Shown here: positions 26,586 to 36,565 of the stretch, piece after piece | Position numbering within the stretch: position 1 is the first letter of the stretch | How the letters are laid out: the number at the start of each line of letters is the position of its first letter | NCBI RefSeq assembly: GCF_015220045.1 | Contig: NZ_JADBGB010000004.1 | Span: 73,941 to 137,940 of the forward strand | Length of the DNA stretch: 64,000 nucleotides | Source of the DNA: Marivivens aquimaris | GTDB taxonomy: Bacteria > Pseudomonadota > Alphaproteobacteria > Rhodobacterales > Rhodobacteraceae | Direction of reading: 5' to 3' | Program-made: the position numbers and the translations under genes | Notes under the pieces: model-generated | Database searches by the model: none | What the model was told of the DNA's origin: nothing | The model's input: the letters and a program-made list of their open reading frames with translations, nothing else

Positions 26586-27179
26586 ATGGACAGGGCGGCA
26601 GACAGCAACAAGACGAAACGCCGGGACGACCCGGTGCAGCTGGGCAAGGCGATCCGGCGGCGGCGCAAGGCGCTCGGCATGACTCTGGTACAGGTGGCCG
26701 AGGACACCGCGCTGACCACCGGTTTCATCTCGCAGGTCGAACGCGGGATCAGCTCGCCCTCGCTGGCCTCGCTACTGGCCATCGCCGCCACCCTGCAGAG
26801 CAGCGTCGAGGAATTGCTCAGCGTTGACGAGGGCTTCCGGGCCTACATCCCCAAGGATCAGCGCCAGACCTATGCCCTTGGCGTCAACGGCCGCAGCTAC
26901 GAGAAGCTCGGCCCGGGCTTTTCCGGCGCGCTGTGCTATCCCTCGATCATCCACCGCCCGCCCGGCCATGTCTCGGAGCAGATGTGCCACCCGGGCGAGG
27001 TGTTCTGCTACCTGATGTCGGGCACGCTGGAATACCACCTGGGCGACGCGGTCCACCACATGCAGGCGGGCGACACCATCCACCACGACACCGCGACGCC
27101 GCATTATTCCATCGTTACCAGCGACGCGGAATCGGTCGAACTCTGGGTCAGCACCATGCCAATGAAGGAGAAATCCTGA
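26586..27179 (+). CDS. XRE-family regulator with C-terminal cupin
   Basis: Transcription factor of about 197 residues: Xre/Cro helix-turn-helix at about residues 18-75 (LGMTLVQVAEDTALTTGFIS) and a cupin ligand domain in the last 80 residues (HPGEVFCYLMSGTLEYHLGD, with the His pair in DTIHHDTATPHYS). Relatives sense amino-acid or polyamine-type metabolites. An alternative ATG lies 30 bp upstream (26556); I prefer 26586 because GGGGGCAGG precedes it. It is bracketed by two near-identical operators in opposite orientation, one before itself and one before the dipeptide transporter, so it probably controls itself and that operon. Confidence 0.85.
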   Translation: MDRAADSNKTKRRDDPVQLGKAIRRRRKALGMTLVQVAEDTALTTGFISQVERGISSPSLASLLAIAATLQSSVEELLSVDEGFRAYIPKDQRQTYALGVNGRSYEKLGPGFSGALCYPSIIHRPPGHVSEQMCHPGEVFCYLMSGTLEYHLGDAVHHMQAGDTIHHDTATPHYSIVTSDAESVELWVSTMPMKEKS

Positions 27180-27204
27180 GTCTGGCTGCAAGAAATGCAG
27201 CTAG

Positions 27205-27232
27205 GCTAAAATTTATTTTAGCAATACTGCAG
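27205..27232. promoter_or_regulatory. Operator B, before the dipeptide ABC operon
   Basis: Inverted second copy of the 28-bp element: GCTAAAATTTATTTTAGC followed by AATACTGCAG. It lies 58 bp before the start of the binding-protein gene, where a repressor would cover the promoter. Together with operator A it frames the regulator gene. Confidence 0.8.
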
Positions 27233-27289
27233 AATCTGAGATAGGGTGCCGATACACAGGGACGAGAATCACATTGGAGCACCCCACCC

Positions 27290-28873
27290 ATGACCAAGAA
27301 AATGACCGTTGCCGCGGCCTTGCTAGCCTCCGTCGCGGCGCTGCCCGCCCTCGGCCAGGAGCGCGGCGGCGTGCTGAACTTCGCGCGCTATGACGGGTCG
27401 AACCTGATCGATCCGATCTATGCCGATCGCAACCCCGACATCTGGATGGTCGGCAGCCTGTTTGACACGCTTCTGCGGTCGGACGAAAACGGCAGCATCG
27501 TGCCGGGCCTCGCCGAGAGCTTTGATGTCTCCGAGGACGGCAGCGCGGTCACGCTGACGCTGCGCGAAGGGCTGAAGTTCTCGGACGGCAGCGCGCTGAC
27601 CGGCGAGGACGTGGTCTTTTCGCTCGACCGCGCCCGCAACCCCGACCTCGGCCCCTGGGCCGGCCTCCTGGGCAATATCGATAGCGTCAGCCATGACGGA
27701 CGCAAGGTCACTATCGAGTTGAGCACCCCGGACCCGACGATCCTGTCGATGCTCGCCACCTTCACCACCGGCATCGTATCGAAGGCGGCCTTCGAGGCCG
27801 CGGAAGGCGAGACCGATCAGGACAAGTCGGCCGCGCTCTTCGCCGCCACCGCCCCCGGGGTCGGCTCCGGCCCCTTCTACCTCTGCGGTTTCGAACAAGG
27901 CACCTCGATGGAGTTCTGCGCCAACCAGCATTACTGGCGCGCGGGCGCCGACGGCGAACCCCTGCCCTATCTGGACGGCGTGCATTTCGAGATCATCCCC
28001 GACGACGCCACCCGCGTGCTGAAGCTGCAGGCCGGCGAAGTCGACGCGGCGGAATTCATCCCCTTCTCGCGCGTGGCCGAACTGGAAGCCGATCCGTCGA
28101 TCGAGATGAACCTCTTCCCCTCGACCCGGATCATCTATGCGCCGATCAACACCCGCGAGACCCGCGCCGACGGCAGCCCCAATCCGCTGGCCGATCCGAA
28201 GGTCCGGCAGGCGTTAAATTATGCCACCAACAAGCAGGCGCTGATCGGGCTGGTGCTGCAGGGCGCGGGCAAGCCGATGACCTCGCCGCTGATGGCCGCG
28301 GCGACGCAGCTGGCGACGGAGACCGACCCGCTCTACGGCTATGACATGGAAAGGGCCAAGGCGCTGATCGACGAGGCCGGGCTGGCGCCGGGCACCGAGA
28401 TCACGCTGACCACGCTGGCGGGCTCTGCCGATGACGGCACCATCTTCGCGGCGCTGCAACAGATGTGGGCGCCCTTGGGCATCAAGCTGGTGGTTGAGCA
28501 GGTCGATAATGCCACCCGAGGGGCCAAGAACCGCTCGGGCGAGTTCGACATCCACACCTACGGCTGGGTCAACGACGTGAACGACCCGAGCCAGGTCACC
28601 GGCTGGCTGGGCTACACCCCCACTGCCAACGCGGTCGGCACCGGCTGGGAAAATTCGGAGTTCAACACGCTCTTCGAGGAATCCGCAAAGGAGATGGACC
28701 CCGCGGCGCGCGCGCAGCAATACGCCGAGATGCAGGAGATCTACGCCGAGGCGGCGCCGCTTCTCTTCTTGTACGAGACCCCCTTCGCGGTGGCGGTCTC
28801 GGACGCGGTCGAGGGCTATGTCCAGACGCCGCTCGGCAACAACCAGTTCGAAGAGGCCACCGTCTCGCGCTGA
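27290..28873 (+). CDS. Dipeptide/oligopeptide ABC transporter, binding protein
   Basis: Periplasmic solute-binding protein of the SBP_bac_5 (DppA/OppA) family, 527 residues. A signal peptide is clear (Lys-rich start, AAALLASVAALPALGQ). Family blocks include the early SNLIDPIYADRNPD, VTLTLREGLKFSDGS and the late FDIHTYGW. The peptide permease, both ATPases and an aminopeptidase P follow in the same direction, so imported peptides are probably cut at once; the nearby hydroxyproline genes make X-Hyp or X-Pro peptides the likely cargo. The 75-bp gap after it is GC-rich with an imperfect hairpin that could lower expression of the later genes relative to the binding protein. Confidence 0.9.
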   Translation: MTKKMTVAAALLASVAALPALGQERGGVLNFARYDGSNLIDPIYADRNPDIWMVGSLFDTLLRSDENGSIVPGLAESFDVSEDGSAVTLTLREGLKFSDGSALTGEDVVFSLDRARNPDLGPWAGLLGNIDSVSHDGRKVTIELSTPDPTILSMLATFTTGIVSKAAFEAAEGETDQDKSAALFAATAPGVGSGPFYLCGFEQGTSMEFCANQHYWRAGADGEPLPYLDGVHFEIIPDDATRVLKLQAGEVDAAEFIPFSRVAELEADPSIEMNLFPSTRIIYAPINTRETRADGSPNPLADPKVRQALNYATNKQALIGLVLQGAGKPMTSPLMAAATQLATETDPLYGYDMERAKALIDEAGLAPGTEITLTTLAGSADDGTIFAALQQMWAPLGIKLVVEQVDNATRGAKNRSGEFDIHTYGWVNDVNDPSQVTGWLGYTPTANAVGTGWENSEFNTLFEESAKEMDPAARAQQYAEMQEIYAEAAPLLFLYETPFAVAVSDAVEGYVQTPLGNNQFEEATVSR

Positions 28874-28948
28874 GCCCACCCTCACGAAATCGCACCAACG
28901 CCGTCCGCCCCCCCCAAGGGCAGGCGGCGCCCCTGAACGGAGGCCGCC

Positions 28949-29890
28949 ATGGCCGCGATCCAGTATATCCTCAAGCGCCTGTTGCTGATGATTCCGACCT
29001 TCTTTCTGGTCATGATCATCATCTTCCTGCTGGTCCGTCTGCTTCCCGGTGACCCGGCGATTGCCATCGCGGGGGACCGGGCCTCCGACGCCGACCTGGC
29101 CGCGATCCGCGAAAGGCTGGGGCTGAACCAGCCGCTCTGGATGCAGTTCTGGCACTTCGTCACCAACACGCTCCAGGGCGACCTCGGCCGGTCGATCCTG
29201 ATGCGCGCGCCGGTGATCGAGGTGATCGCGAACCGGCTGCCGACGACGCTCTTCCTGACGATCTACGCGGTGCTGCTCTCGGTGCTGATCGCGGGGCCCC
29301 TGGCCTTCGTCGCCGCGCTCAACCGCGGCCGCTGGCCCGATGCGGTGATCCGCACCGTGTTCCAGATAGGCCTGTCGATGCCGGTCTTCTACATCGGGCT
29401 GATCCTGTTGACCTTCCTCGCCGCGCAGCTGCGCTGGTTCCCGGTGGGCGGCTACGGCGAGACCTTCGGTGCGCGGCTCTATCACCTGTTCCTGCCGGCG
29501 GTGGCGGTGGCGCTCTATACCTCGGCGATCATCATGCGGAACCTGCGCTCGGCCATCATCGAGGTGGTGGATGCTGAATACGTGCAATTCGCTCGCGCCA
29601 AGGGGCTGCCCGCGCACCAAATCCTCGGCCGCCACGTATTACGCAACGCACTGATCTCCACCGTGACGCTGCTGGGCCTGTCGATCGGCAACCTGATGAG
29701 CGGCACGCTGGTGACCGAGACGGTCTTTGCGGTGCCGGGCGTCGGGCGGCTGATGCTCGAGGCGATCTTTGCCCGTGACTATCCCCTGATCCAGGGGCTG
29801 ACCCTGACCTTCGCGCTGCTGGTCTCGGTGGTCTTCCTGCTGACCGACCTGATCCAGAGCCTGCTTGACCCGAGGATGCGTCTGACATGA
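28949..29890 (+). CDS. Dipeptide ABC transporter permease, DppB type
   Basis: Inner-membrane permease, 313 residues, with six predicted helices: the first at residues 9-30, and the transport-system inner-membrane core from about 95. The EAA-type loop VQFARAKGLPAHQILGRHVLRNA couples to the ATPases. It carries the DppB-typical N-terminal LLVRLLPGDPA. The stop overlaps the start of the second permease by 4 nt. Confidence 0.92.
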   Translation: MAAIQYILKRLLLMIPTFFLVMIIIFLLVRLLPGDPAIAIAGDRASDADLAAIRERLGLNQPLWMQFWHFVTNTLQGDLGRSILMRAPVIEVIANRLPTTLFLTIYAVLLSVLIAGPLAFVAALNRGRWPDAVIRTVFQIGLSMPVFYIGLILLTFLAAQLRWFPVGGYGETFGARLYHLFLPAVAVALYTSAIIMRNLRSAIIEVVDAEYVQFARAKGLPAHQILGRHVLRNALISTVTLLGLSIGNLMSGTLVTETVFAVPGVGRLMLEAIFARDYPLIQGLTLTFALLVSVVFLLTDLIQSLLDPRMRLT

Positions 29891-30747
29891 GCGATATCTC
29901 CGCACCGCAAGCCACCACCGCGCCGCCGGGCCTGATGCGACGGATCGCGGCCAAACCCGGATTGATGCTCGGGCTTGTCATCATCGGGTTCTCCACCCTG
30001 CTGGCCATCGCGCCCGCGGCCTTCGCGCCCTATGATCCGAACTTCATCGACTACACCGCAGTGCGCCAGCCGCCGAGTTGGGCGCATCCCTTCGGCACCG
30101 ACATGCTGGGCCGCGACAGTCTGAGCCGGGTGATCGCCGCCTATTCCGTCAACATGCAGATGGCGGTTCTTGCGACGGTCTTTGCCATGCTGATCGGCGT
30201 CACAGTGGGCGCGCTGGTGGGCTATTACCGCGGCATCGCCGACGTGATCTTCGGGCGTTTCGTCGATGCGATCATCACCTTTCCCTTTCTGGTACTGGTG
30301 ATCGCCGTGGTGGCGGTGCTGGGGCCGGGGCTGGTGAACATGTATATCGCCATCACGCTGGTGAACTGGGTCTATTACGCGCGGCTGATGCGGGCCGAGG
30401 TGATCGCGCAGATGGGCAACGATTATGCCGCCGCCGGCATCGTCATGGGCTACAGCGACCGCCGCATCATCTTCCGGCACCTGCTGCCCAATGCGATCAC
30501 GCCGGTGATCGTCTACTGGATGACCGACATGGCGCTGGCGATCCTTCTGGGCTCGTCGCTGGGCTATCTCGGGCTTGGCGCGCAGCCGCCGCAGGCGGAA
30601 TGGGGCGTGCTGATCGCCGAGGGCCGCAATTTCATCACCACCGCCTGGTGGCTGAGCCTGATGCCCGGCATCGCCATCGTCATCACCGGGATCGGGTTTT
30701 CCCTGATCGGCGACGGGCTGGCCGACCTGCTCCGCCCGCGCGGCTGA
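29887..30747 (+). CDS. Dipeptide ABC transporter permease, DppC type
   Basis: Second permease subunit, 286 residues. It has the N-terminal OppC_N helix (about residues 22-45), the FGTDMLGRDSLSRV motif near 70 that marks DppC/OppC proteins, and the EAA loop around NDYAAAGIVMGYSDRRIIFRH. It forms a heterodimeric channel with the preceding DppB-type protein, with which it is translationally coupled. Confidence 0.92.
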   Translation: MSDISAPQATTAPPGLMRRIAAKPGLMLGLVIIGFSTLLAIAPAAFAPYDPNFIDYTAVRQPPSWAHPFGTDMLGRDSLSRVIAAYSVNMQMAVLATVFAMLIGVTVGALVGYYRGIADVIFGRFVDAIITFPFLVLVIAVVAVLGPGLVNMYIAITLVNWVYYARLMRAEVIAQMGNDYAAAGIVMGYSDRRIIFRHLLPNAITPVIVYWMTDMALAILLGSSLGYLGLGAQPPQAEWGVLIAEGRNFITTAWWLSLMPGIAIVITGIGFSLIGDGLADLLRPRG

Positions 30748-30765
30748 ATGCGAAAGGATGATCCC

Positions 30766-31748
<983 letters not shown>

Positions 31749-31752
<4 letters not shown>

Positions 31753-32771
31753 ACGCCCCCCACCGCGGCGCCACCGACGCGCCGGTAATGGAGATCACCG
31801 ATCTCGGCCTGACCTTCCACCTGCCCCGCACGCTAGGCGATGTGCTGGCCCGCCGCGCGGGCCGCGCGGTGCGCGCGCTCAACGGCATCAGCCTCGAGCT
31901 GCGCGAGGGCGAGACGCTGGGCGTCGTCGGCGAATCCGGCTGCGGCAAGTCCACCCTGGCCCGCTGCATGGTGCGGCTTTACGAGCCTCAGAAGGGCGCG
32001 ATCCGCTACCGCGGACGGGACATCTTCACCGATCTGGGGCGCGGCGACCGTGCCTTCAATCGCCTCGTGCAGATGATGTTCCAAGATCCCTATTCCTCGC
32101 TCAACCCGCGCATGACCTGCGGCCAGATCCTGTCGGAGGCGCTCAGTGTCCACAGGATGCGCCCGGCAGACGAGATCCCAGCCCGGGTGGCCGAACTGCT
32201 GGACCTGGTGCGCCTGCCCCAGGATGCGGCGCACAAGCTGCCGCACGAATTCTCCGGCGGCCAGCGGCAGCGAATCGCCATTGCCCGCGCGCTCGCGGTG
32301 GAGCCGGATGTGCTGATCGCCGACGAGCTGGTCTCGGCGCTCGACGTCTCGGTGCAGGCGCAGGTGGTGAACCTGCTGCTGGAACTGCAGGAGAGGCTGG
32401 GACTGACGATCCTCTTCGTCGCCCATGACCTGCGGCTGGTGCGGCACGTCTCGCATCGCGTCGCGGTGATTTACCTCGGCCGCATCGTCGAGATCGGCGA
32501 CAGCGAGACGCTCTTTGCCAACCCCGCGCATCCGTATTCGCAGGCGCTGCTCAGCGCCGCGCCCTCGCTCGACCCGGACGACAAGGGACAGGCCATGCAC
32601 CTCGAGGGCGAGCTGCCCTCGCCGCTGAACGTCCCGCCGGGCTGCCCGTTCCACGTCCGCTGCCCCCATGCCACGAACATCTGCAAACGCGACGTTCCCG
32701 CCCTGCGCCAGGTCGGCCGGGCCGGTGAGGTCGCCTGTCACCTAGCCGAAGAGATCAATGACCATGTCTGA
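31749..32771 (+). CDS. Dipeptide ABC transporter ATPase, DppF type
   Basis: Second ATP-binding subunit, 340 residues. It has Walker A GESGCGKST, signature FSGGQRQRIAIARAL and Walker B VLIADELVSALD, in which the usual Pro after DE is Leu, a common DppF variant. The C-terminal Cys set CPFHVRCPHATNICK matches the DppF iron-sulfur motif. It pairs with the preceding DppD-type protein. Its end overlaps the aminopeptidase gene by 14 nt. Confidence 0.92.
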
Positions 32772-34557
32772 CCCTCACGCCCGCCTTTCGATCATCACCG
32801 CCCTGCGCCAGCGTCTGTCGGAGCTTGACCTCGACGCCTTCATCCTGCCGCGCTTCGATGCCCACCAAGGGGAATACGTCACCCCGCGTGACGAGCGGCT
32901 GGCCTACGTGACCGGCTTCACCGGCTCGGCCGGCATGGCGATCGTGGCCGAGGAGGAGGTGGCGATGTTCGTGGACGGCCGCTACAGCGTGCAGTTGCGC
33001 GGCGAATGTGCCGGCGGCGATTTCACCTATCACCACCTGATCGACACGCCCGCCGAGAATTGGCTGGCGCAGCACGCGCAGAGCGGCTGGCGCGTGGGCT
33101 ATGACGCGATGCATCTGCCGCCCGCTTGGTACGACCGGTTTGCCACTGCCTGTGCCGCGCAGGGGGCCGAGATGGTCGCCGTCGCCTCCAACCCGGTGGA
33201 CGATATCTGGCAAGACCAGCCCGAGCCGCCACTGGGTCAGGTCACGCCCTTCCCCACGCAGTTTGCCGGGCGGAGCTCTGCCGACAAATGCGCCGTGCTG
33301 GCCGAGCAGCTTGCGTCGCGCGGGCTCGACCTGATGGTCGAGACCCAGCTCGACAATATCGCCTGGCTCTTGAACGTGCGCGGCGACGACATCGCCTTCA
33401 ATCCGATGCCGCAATCCTTCCTCATGGCCTCCCGGTCGGGTGCCGTCGGCTGGTTCGTCGACCCGCGCAAGCTGACCGAGGAACTGCGCGCGGGCCTGCC
33501 GGAGTGCGTCACCTGGCACCCTATGGAGACGCTGCTGCCGGTACTCGATACCCAGGTCGCGCCCGGCACGCGGGTCGGCTTCGATCCCGACTTCTCTGCC
33601 GTGGCGATCCGCCAGGCGGTGGAGGCCCGGGGCGGCATCGCCGAGCCGGTGGCCAGCCCGCTAACGCTGGCCAAGGCGGTCAAGAACCCGGTCGAGCTTG
33701 CCGGGCTGCGCGATTGCCACGTGCAGGACGGCGTCGCCTGGACCGAGTTCACCGCCTGGCTGCTGGCCACCGTCCCTGCACGGGCGGCAGAGGGCAACCC
33801 GGTGACGGAACAGGAGGCGCAGGAGCACATCCTCGCCCTGCGCACGGCACGGTCCGGGTTCTTGGGGCCGAGCTTCCAGTCGATCTCGGCCGCGGGCGGC
33901 AATGCCGCCATGTGTCACTATGCGGCGGTGGGCAACCGCAACGCCCCGATCCTGCCGGAGAACCCCTACCTTCTGGACAGCGGCGGCCAGTACGAAACCG
34001 GCACCACCGACACCACCCGCAGCTACGCCTTCGGCCCCCTGCCTGAGGGCTACGCCCGCGCCTATACTGCGGTGTTCAAGGCCTTCCACGCGCTTTCGAC
34101 CCTGCGCTTTCCCAAGGGCACGCAAGGCCACCATGTCGACGCGATCTGCCGCCGGCCGCTCTGGGACCTCGGGCTCGACTACGATCACGGCACCGGGCAT
34201 GGCATCGGGCATCGGCTTTCGGTGCATGAACATCCGCAGCGCCTCGGCAAGCCTTACAACCCGGTGGACCTGGTGCCCGGCATGGTGCTCTCGATCGAGC
34301 CCGGTCATTACGTCTCCGGACTGTACGGCATCCGCATCGAGAACGTCTTCGAGATCGTCGACCTCGACGACGGTTTCATGGGCTTCCGCAACCTGACCTA
34401 CGCGCCGATCCAGATCGACATGCTGCTGCTGGACGCGTTGACCGAACCCGAGCGCGCCTGGCTGGACGGCTACCACGAGGCGTTGCGCAACACGTTGGAC
34501 CCCTGGCTCAGCGCGGATGCAAAGGCCTGGCTGGAGACGCTGCCGAAGTGCGCGTAA
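32758..34557 (+). CDS. Xaa-Pro aminopeptidase (M24B, aminopeptidase P)
   Basis: Cytoplasmic metallopeptidase, 599 residues, of the three-domain aminopeptidase P type: two creatinase-like N-terminal domains and a C-terminal pita-bread domain. The five metal ligands are visible: two Asp in LLDSGGQYETGTTDTT (about residues 406-417), His in GTGHGIGHRLS (about 483) and two Glu in SIEPGHY and RIENVF (about 514 and 528). It removes an N-terminal residue ahead of Pro or Hyp, matching import of collagen-type peptides by the preceding transporter. Starts at 32758 or 32764 are equally possible. The 373 bases after it (34558-34930) hold no gene, only the TRAP promoter region. Confidence 0.9.
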   Translation: MTMSDPHARLSIITALRQRLSELDLDAFILPRFDAHQGEYVTPRDERLAYVTGFTGSAGMAIVAEEEVAMFVDGRYSVQLRGECAGGDFTYHHLIDTPAENWLAQHAQSGWRVGYDAMHLPPAWYDRFATACAAQGAEMVAVASNPVDDIWQDQPEPPLGQVTPFPTQFAGRSSADKCAVLAEQLASRGLDLMVETQLDNIAWLLNVRGDDIAFNPMPQSFLMASRSGAVGWFVDPRKLTEELRAGLPECVTWHPMETLLPVLDTQVAPGTRVGFDPDFSAVAIRQAVEARGGIAEPVASPLTLAKAVKNPVELAGLRDCHVQDGVAWTEFTAWLLATVPARAAEGNPVTEQEAQEHILALRTARSGFLGPSFQSISAAGGNAAMCHYAAVGNRNAPILPENPYLLDSGGQYETGTTDTTRSYAFGPLPEGYARAYTAVFKAFHALSTLRFPKGTQGHHVDAICRRPLWDLGLDYDHGTGHGIGHRLSVHEHPQRLGKPYNPVDLVPGMVLSIEPGHYVSGLYGIRIENVFEIVDLDDGFMGFRNLTYAPIQIDMLLLDALTEPERAWLDGYHEALRNTLDPWLSADAKAWLETLPKCA

Positions 34558-34718
34558 GGCGCCGGTTCCGCCCGGACATTCCCGCATGATTCCACGACAG
34601 GCTCTGCCCGCGGGCGGAGCCTGAAGTGCTTTGAGCAAGTTCTGTTCTGCCGAAGCCTGCCGGAAAAACCGGCTCCACCAGACCCTTACGCGGATCCACG
34701 CACGCTGAATCTTTTCTG

Positions 34719-34751
34719 TTGGATTTTGGATATTGTTGACGATATACAAAA
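34719..34751. promoter_or_regulatory. GntR-type operator upstream of the TRAP operon
   Basis: TTGGATTTTGGATA at 34719-34732 is identical to the site before the deaminase gene at 37972. It also begins an imperfect inverted repeat: TTTTGGATAT (34724-34733) and ATATACAAAA (34742-34751), one mismatch and 8-bp spacer. The site is 180 bp before the binding-protein start, within an otherwise gene-free promoter region. Confidence 0.7.
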
Positions 34752-34930
34752 GTTCATCGCTTTCGGGAGGAGGAGCCCTTGGCCACACCCATGCAGTTGC
34801 ACCCGTGCCGGTCGGCCTTTACGCTGGCCGACGCCTGGCCGCACCCCGAAACGTGACACGACGCGCAAAGCGTGAAACCGGGCGGCCCCGCCCCAAACCG
34901 ATCAATTCCCAACACGGAGGAACCCAAACC

Positions 34931-35929
34931 ATGACCCGCCTGTGGACAGCCCTTGCCGCCAGCGCCCTCGCGCTGCACACCGCCACCCCGGCCTTCGCCG
35001 AGGACATCACCCTGCGCTTTGCCGGCGTCTTCCCGATCGACCACCAGGGCACCAAGATGATGGAACAGGTCGCCGCCGAGGTGAACGCCGCCGACGTCGG
35101 CCTCGACATGACCGTCTATCCGGCCAGCCAGCTCGGCTCGGGCGAGGCGCTCTTCGAGGACGTGGCCCGCGGCAACATCGATTTCGCCTCGGCCTTCATC
35201 TACTCCGACACCGACTCGCGGCTCGAGTTTTTGAACATGCCCTTCCTCGTGAGCAGCTATGACGACATGGAGCGCGTGCTGCTCGACATGGACTCCGACT
35301 ATAACCGCATCCTGCAGGACATCACCGACGAATACGGCGTCCGCGTCATGGCCGCCAACCCCGAGGGTTTCGTCGGCATTGTCGCCACCAAGGCACCCGA
35401 CAACTGGAACACCTTCGACGACAAGGGCATGAACATCCGCGTCTGGTCGTCCAACGCGGTGAAGTCCACCGTCGAGTCGCTGGGCTACCGCGCCACCACC
35501 ATGGCTTGGGGCGATATCTTCCCGGCGCTGCAATCGGGCATCGTCGATGGCGCGATCTGCTGCACCAAGACCGCGACCTACTCGATCTTCGCCAAGTCCG
35601 ACGTCGGCACCCACTTCGTTGAGTACAACGCCCTGCTCGAGCAGACCTTCTACTACGGGTCCGAGCGCACGCTGGCCAAGCTGAACGACGAACAGCGCGC
35701 CGTGATCCAGGCGGCGATGAACAAGGCCTCGGCCGACTTCTTCGCCTACAACCGCGAGAATGACGCCGCCTTCGGCCAGAAGCTGATCGACAGCGGCTAC
35801 ACCATTCTCAAGCTGAACGAGGAAGACCAGAAGGCGATGACCGACTACGTGCGCGCCGAGATCTGGCCCACCATGGAAGGCGCCGTCGGCAAGGACGTGA
35901 TCGAAAAGGTCCTCGACGCCGTCCAGTAA
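34931..35929 (+). CDS. TRAP transporter binding protein, DctP family
   Basis: Periplasmic solute-binding protein, 332 residues, with a signal peptide ending TATPAFAED near residue 23. The DctP fold is recognised by the FAGVFPIDHQGTKMMEQ start, the PASQLGSGEALFEDVARGNIDFA block and the Arg-bearing MNIRVWSS that binds carboxylates. The start at 34931 has GGAGG about 11 nt upstream. It is followed by the small and large permeases and then by hydroxyproline genes, so free hydroxyproline is the probable ligand. A strong hairpin follows immediately. Confidence 0.9.
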   Translation: MTRLWTALAASALALHTATPAFAEDITLRFAGVFPIDHQGTKMMEQVAAEVNAADVGLDMTVYPASQLGSGEALFEDVARGNIDFASAFIYSDTDSRLEFLNMPFLVSSYDDMERVLLDMDSDYNRILQDITDEYGVRVMAANPEGFVGIVATKAPDNWNTFDDKGMNIRVWSSNAVKSTVESLGYRATTMAWGDIFPALQSGIVDGAICCTKTATYSIFAKSDVGTHFVEYNALLEQTFYYGSERTLAKLNDEQRAVIQAAMNKASADFFAYNRENDAAFGQKLIDSGYTILKLNEEDQKAMTDYVRAEIWPTMEGAVGKDVIEKVLDAVQ

Positions 35930-35940
35930 CCGAAACGTCG

Positions 35941-35966
35941 AAGGGGCGGCTCGCAAGCCGCCCCTT
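35941..35966 (+). terminator. Hairpin between the TRAP binding protein and permeases
   Basis: AAGGGGCGGCT (35941-35951) and AGCCGCCCCTT (35956-35966) form a perfect 11-bp stem with loop CGCA, followed by TTG. As an intra-operon attenuator or RNA stabiliser it would keep the binding protein more abundant than the permeases. Confidence 0.8.
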
Positions 35967-36007
35967 TTGCCTTTACCGGACCTTGATACGAAAAGAAGGG
36001 AGTGACC

Positions 36008-36565
36008 ATGGTGCGCATAACGGATGAACTGCCGCGGCTCATCGGCGTTCCGATGGATTGGGCGATGGTCGTGATGAAGGCGATCGTGATCCTTGCAGGC
36101 GCGCTGATGGCGGTGACCTTCGGGCTGGTCGTGGTGGTGCGCTACGGCTTCGGCGGGGATCTCTTCGCCTACGAGGAGTGGCTGCTGGCCATCAGCATCG
36201 TGGGCTTTTTCGCCGGCGCCGTGCTGGCCTCGGAGCGCCGGCTGCACATCAACGCCGACATCCTCGAGGTCGTCATCACGAACCGCAGCGCCATCTGGTG
36301 GCGCAGCTTCGCGGTGCTGGTGATCGAACTCGCGGTGACGCTCTTCATCGTCTACGCCTGCTACGTCTCGCTGGCCGACGATTTCTCCTTCCCGCGCCTG
36401 CGCGCGACACCGGCGCTGCGCATTCCCTTCGTATCCTGGCGGATCGCGATCATGGTGGCCTTCGGCTTCATCGCGATATTCTCGGCCGCGCATCTCTACG
36501 TTCACATCCGCAAGGGGCTTGGCCTGCCGCTCCGCTCCGAGACCGCCGGGGAGGCGCAGACATGA
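36008..36565 (+). CDS. TRAP transporter small permease, DctQ type
   Basis: Four-helix inner-membrane subunit, 185 residues. Helices lie near residues 25-45, 55-75, 97-120 and 138-160, and the family motif YEEWLLAISIVGFFAGA is around 53-70. The ATG at 36008 has AAGGGAG upstream. Its stop overlaps the large-permease start. Confidence 0.9.
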   Translation: MVRITDELPRLIGVPMDWAMVVMKAIVILAGALMAVTFGLVVVVRYGFGGDLFAYEEWLLAISIVGFFAGAVLASERRLHINADILEVVITNRSAIWWRSFAVLVIELAVTLFIVYACYVSLADDFSFPRLRATPALRIPFVSWRIAIMVAFGFIAIFSAAHLYVHIRKGLGLPLRSETAGEAQT

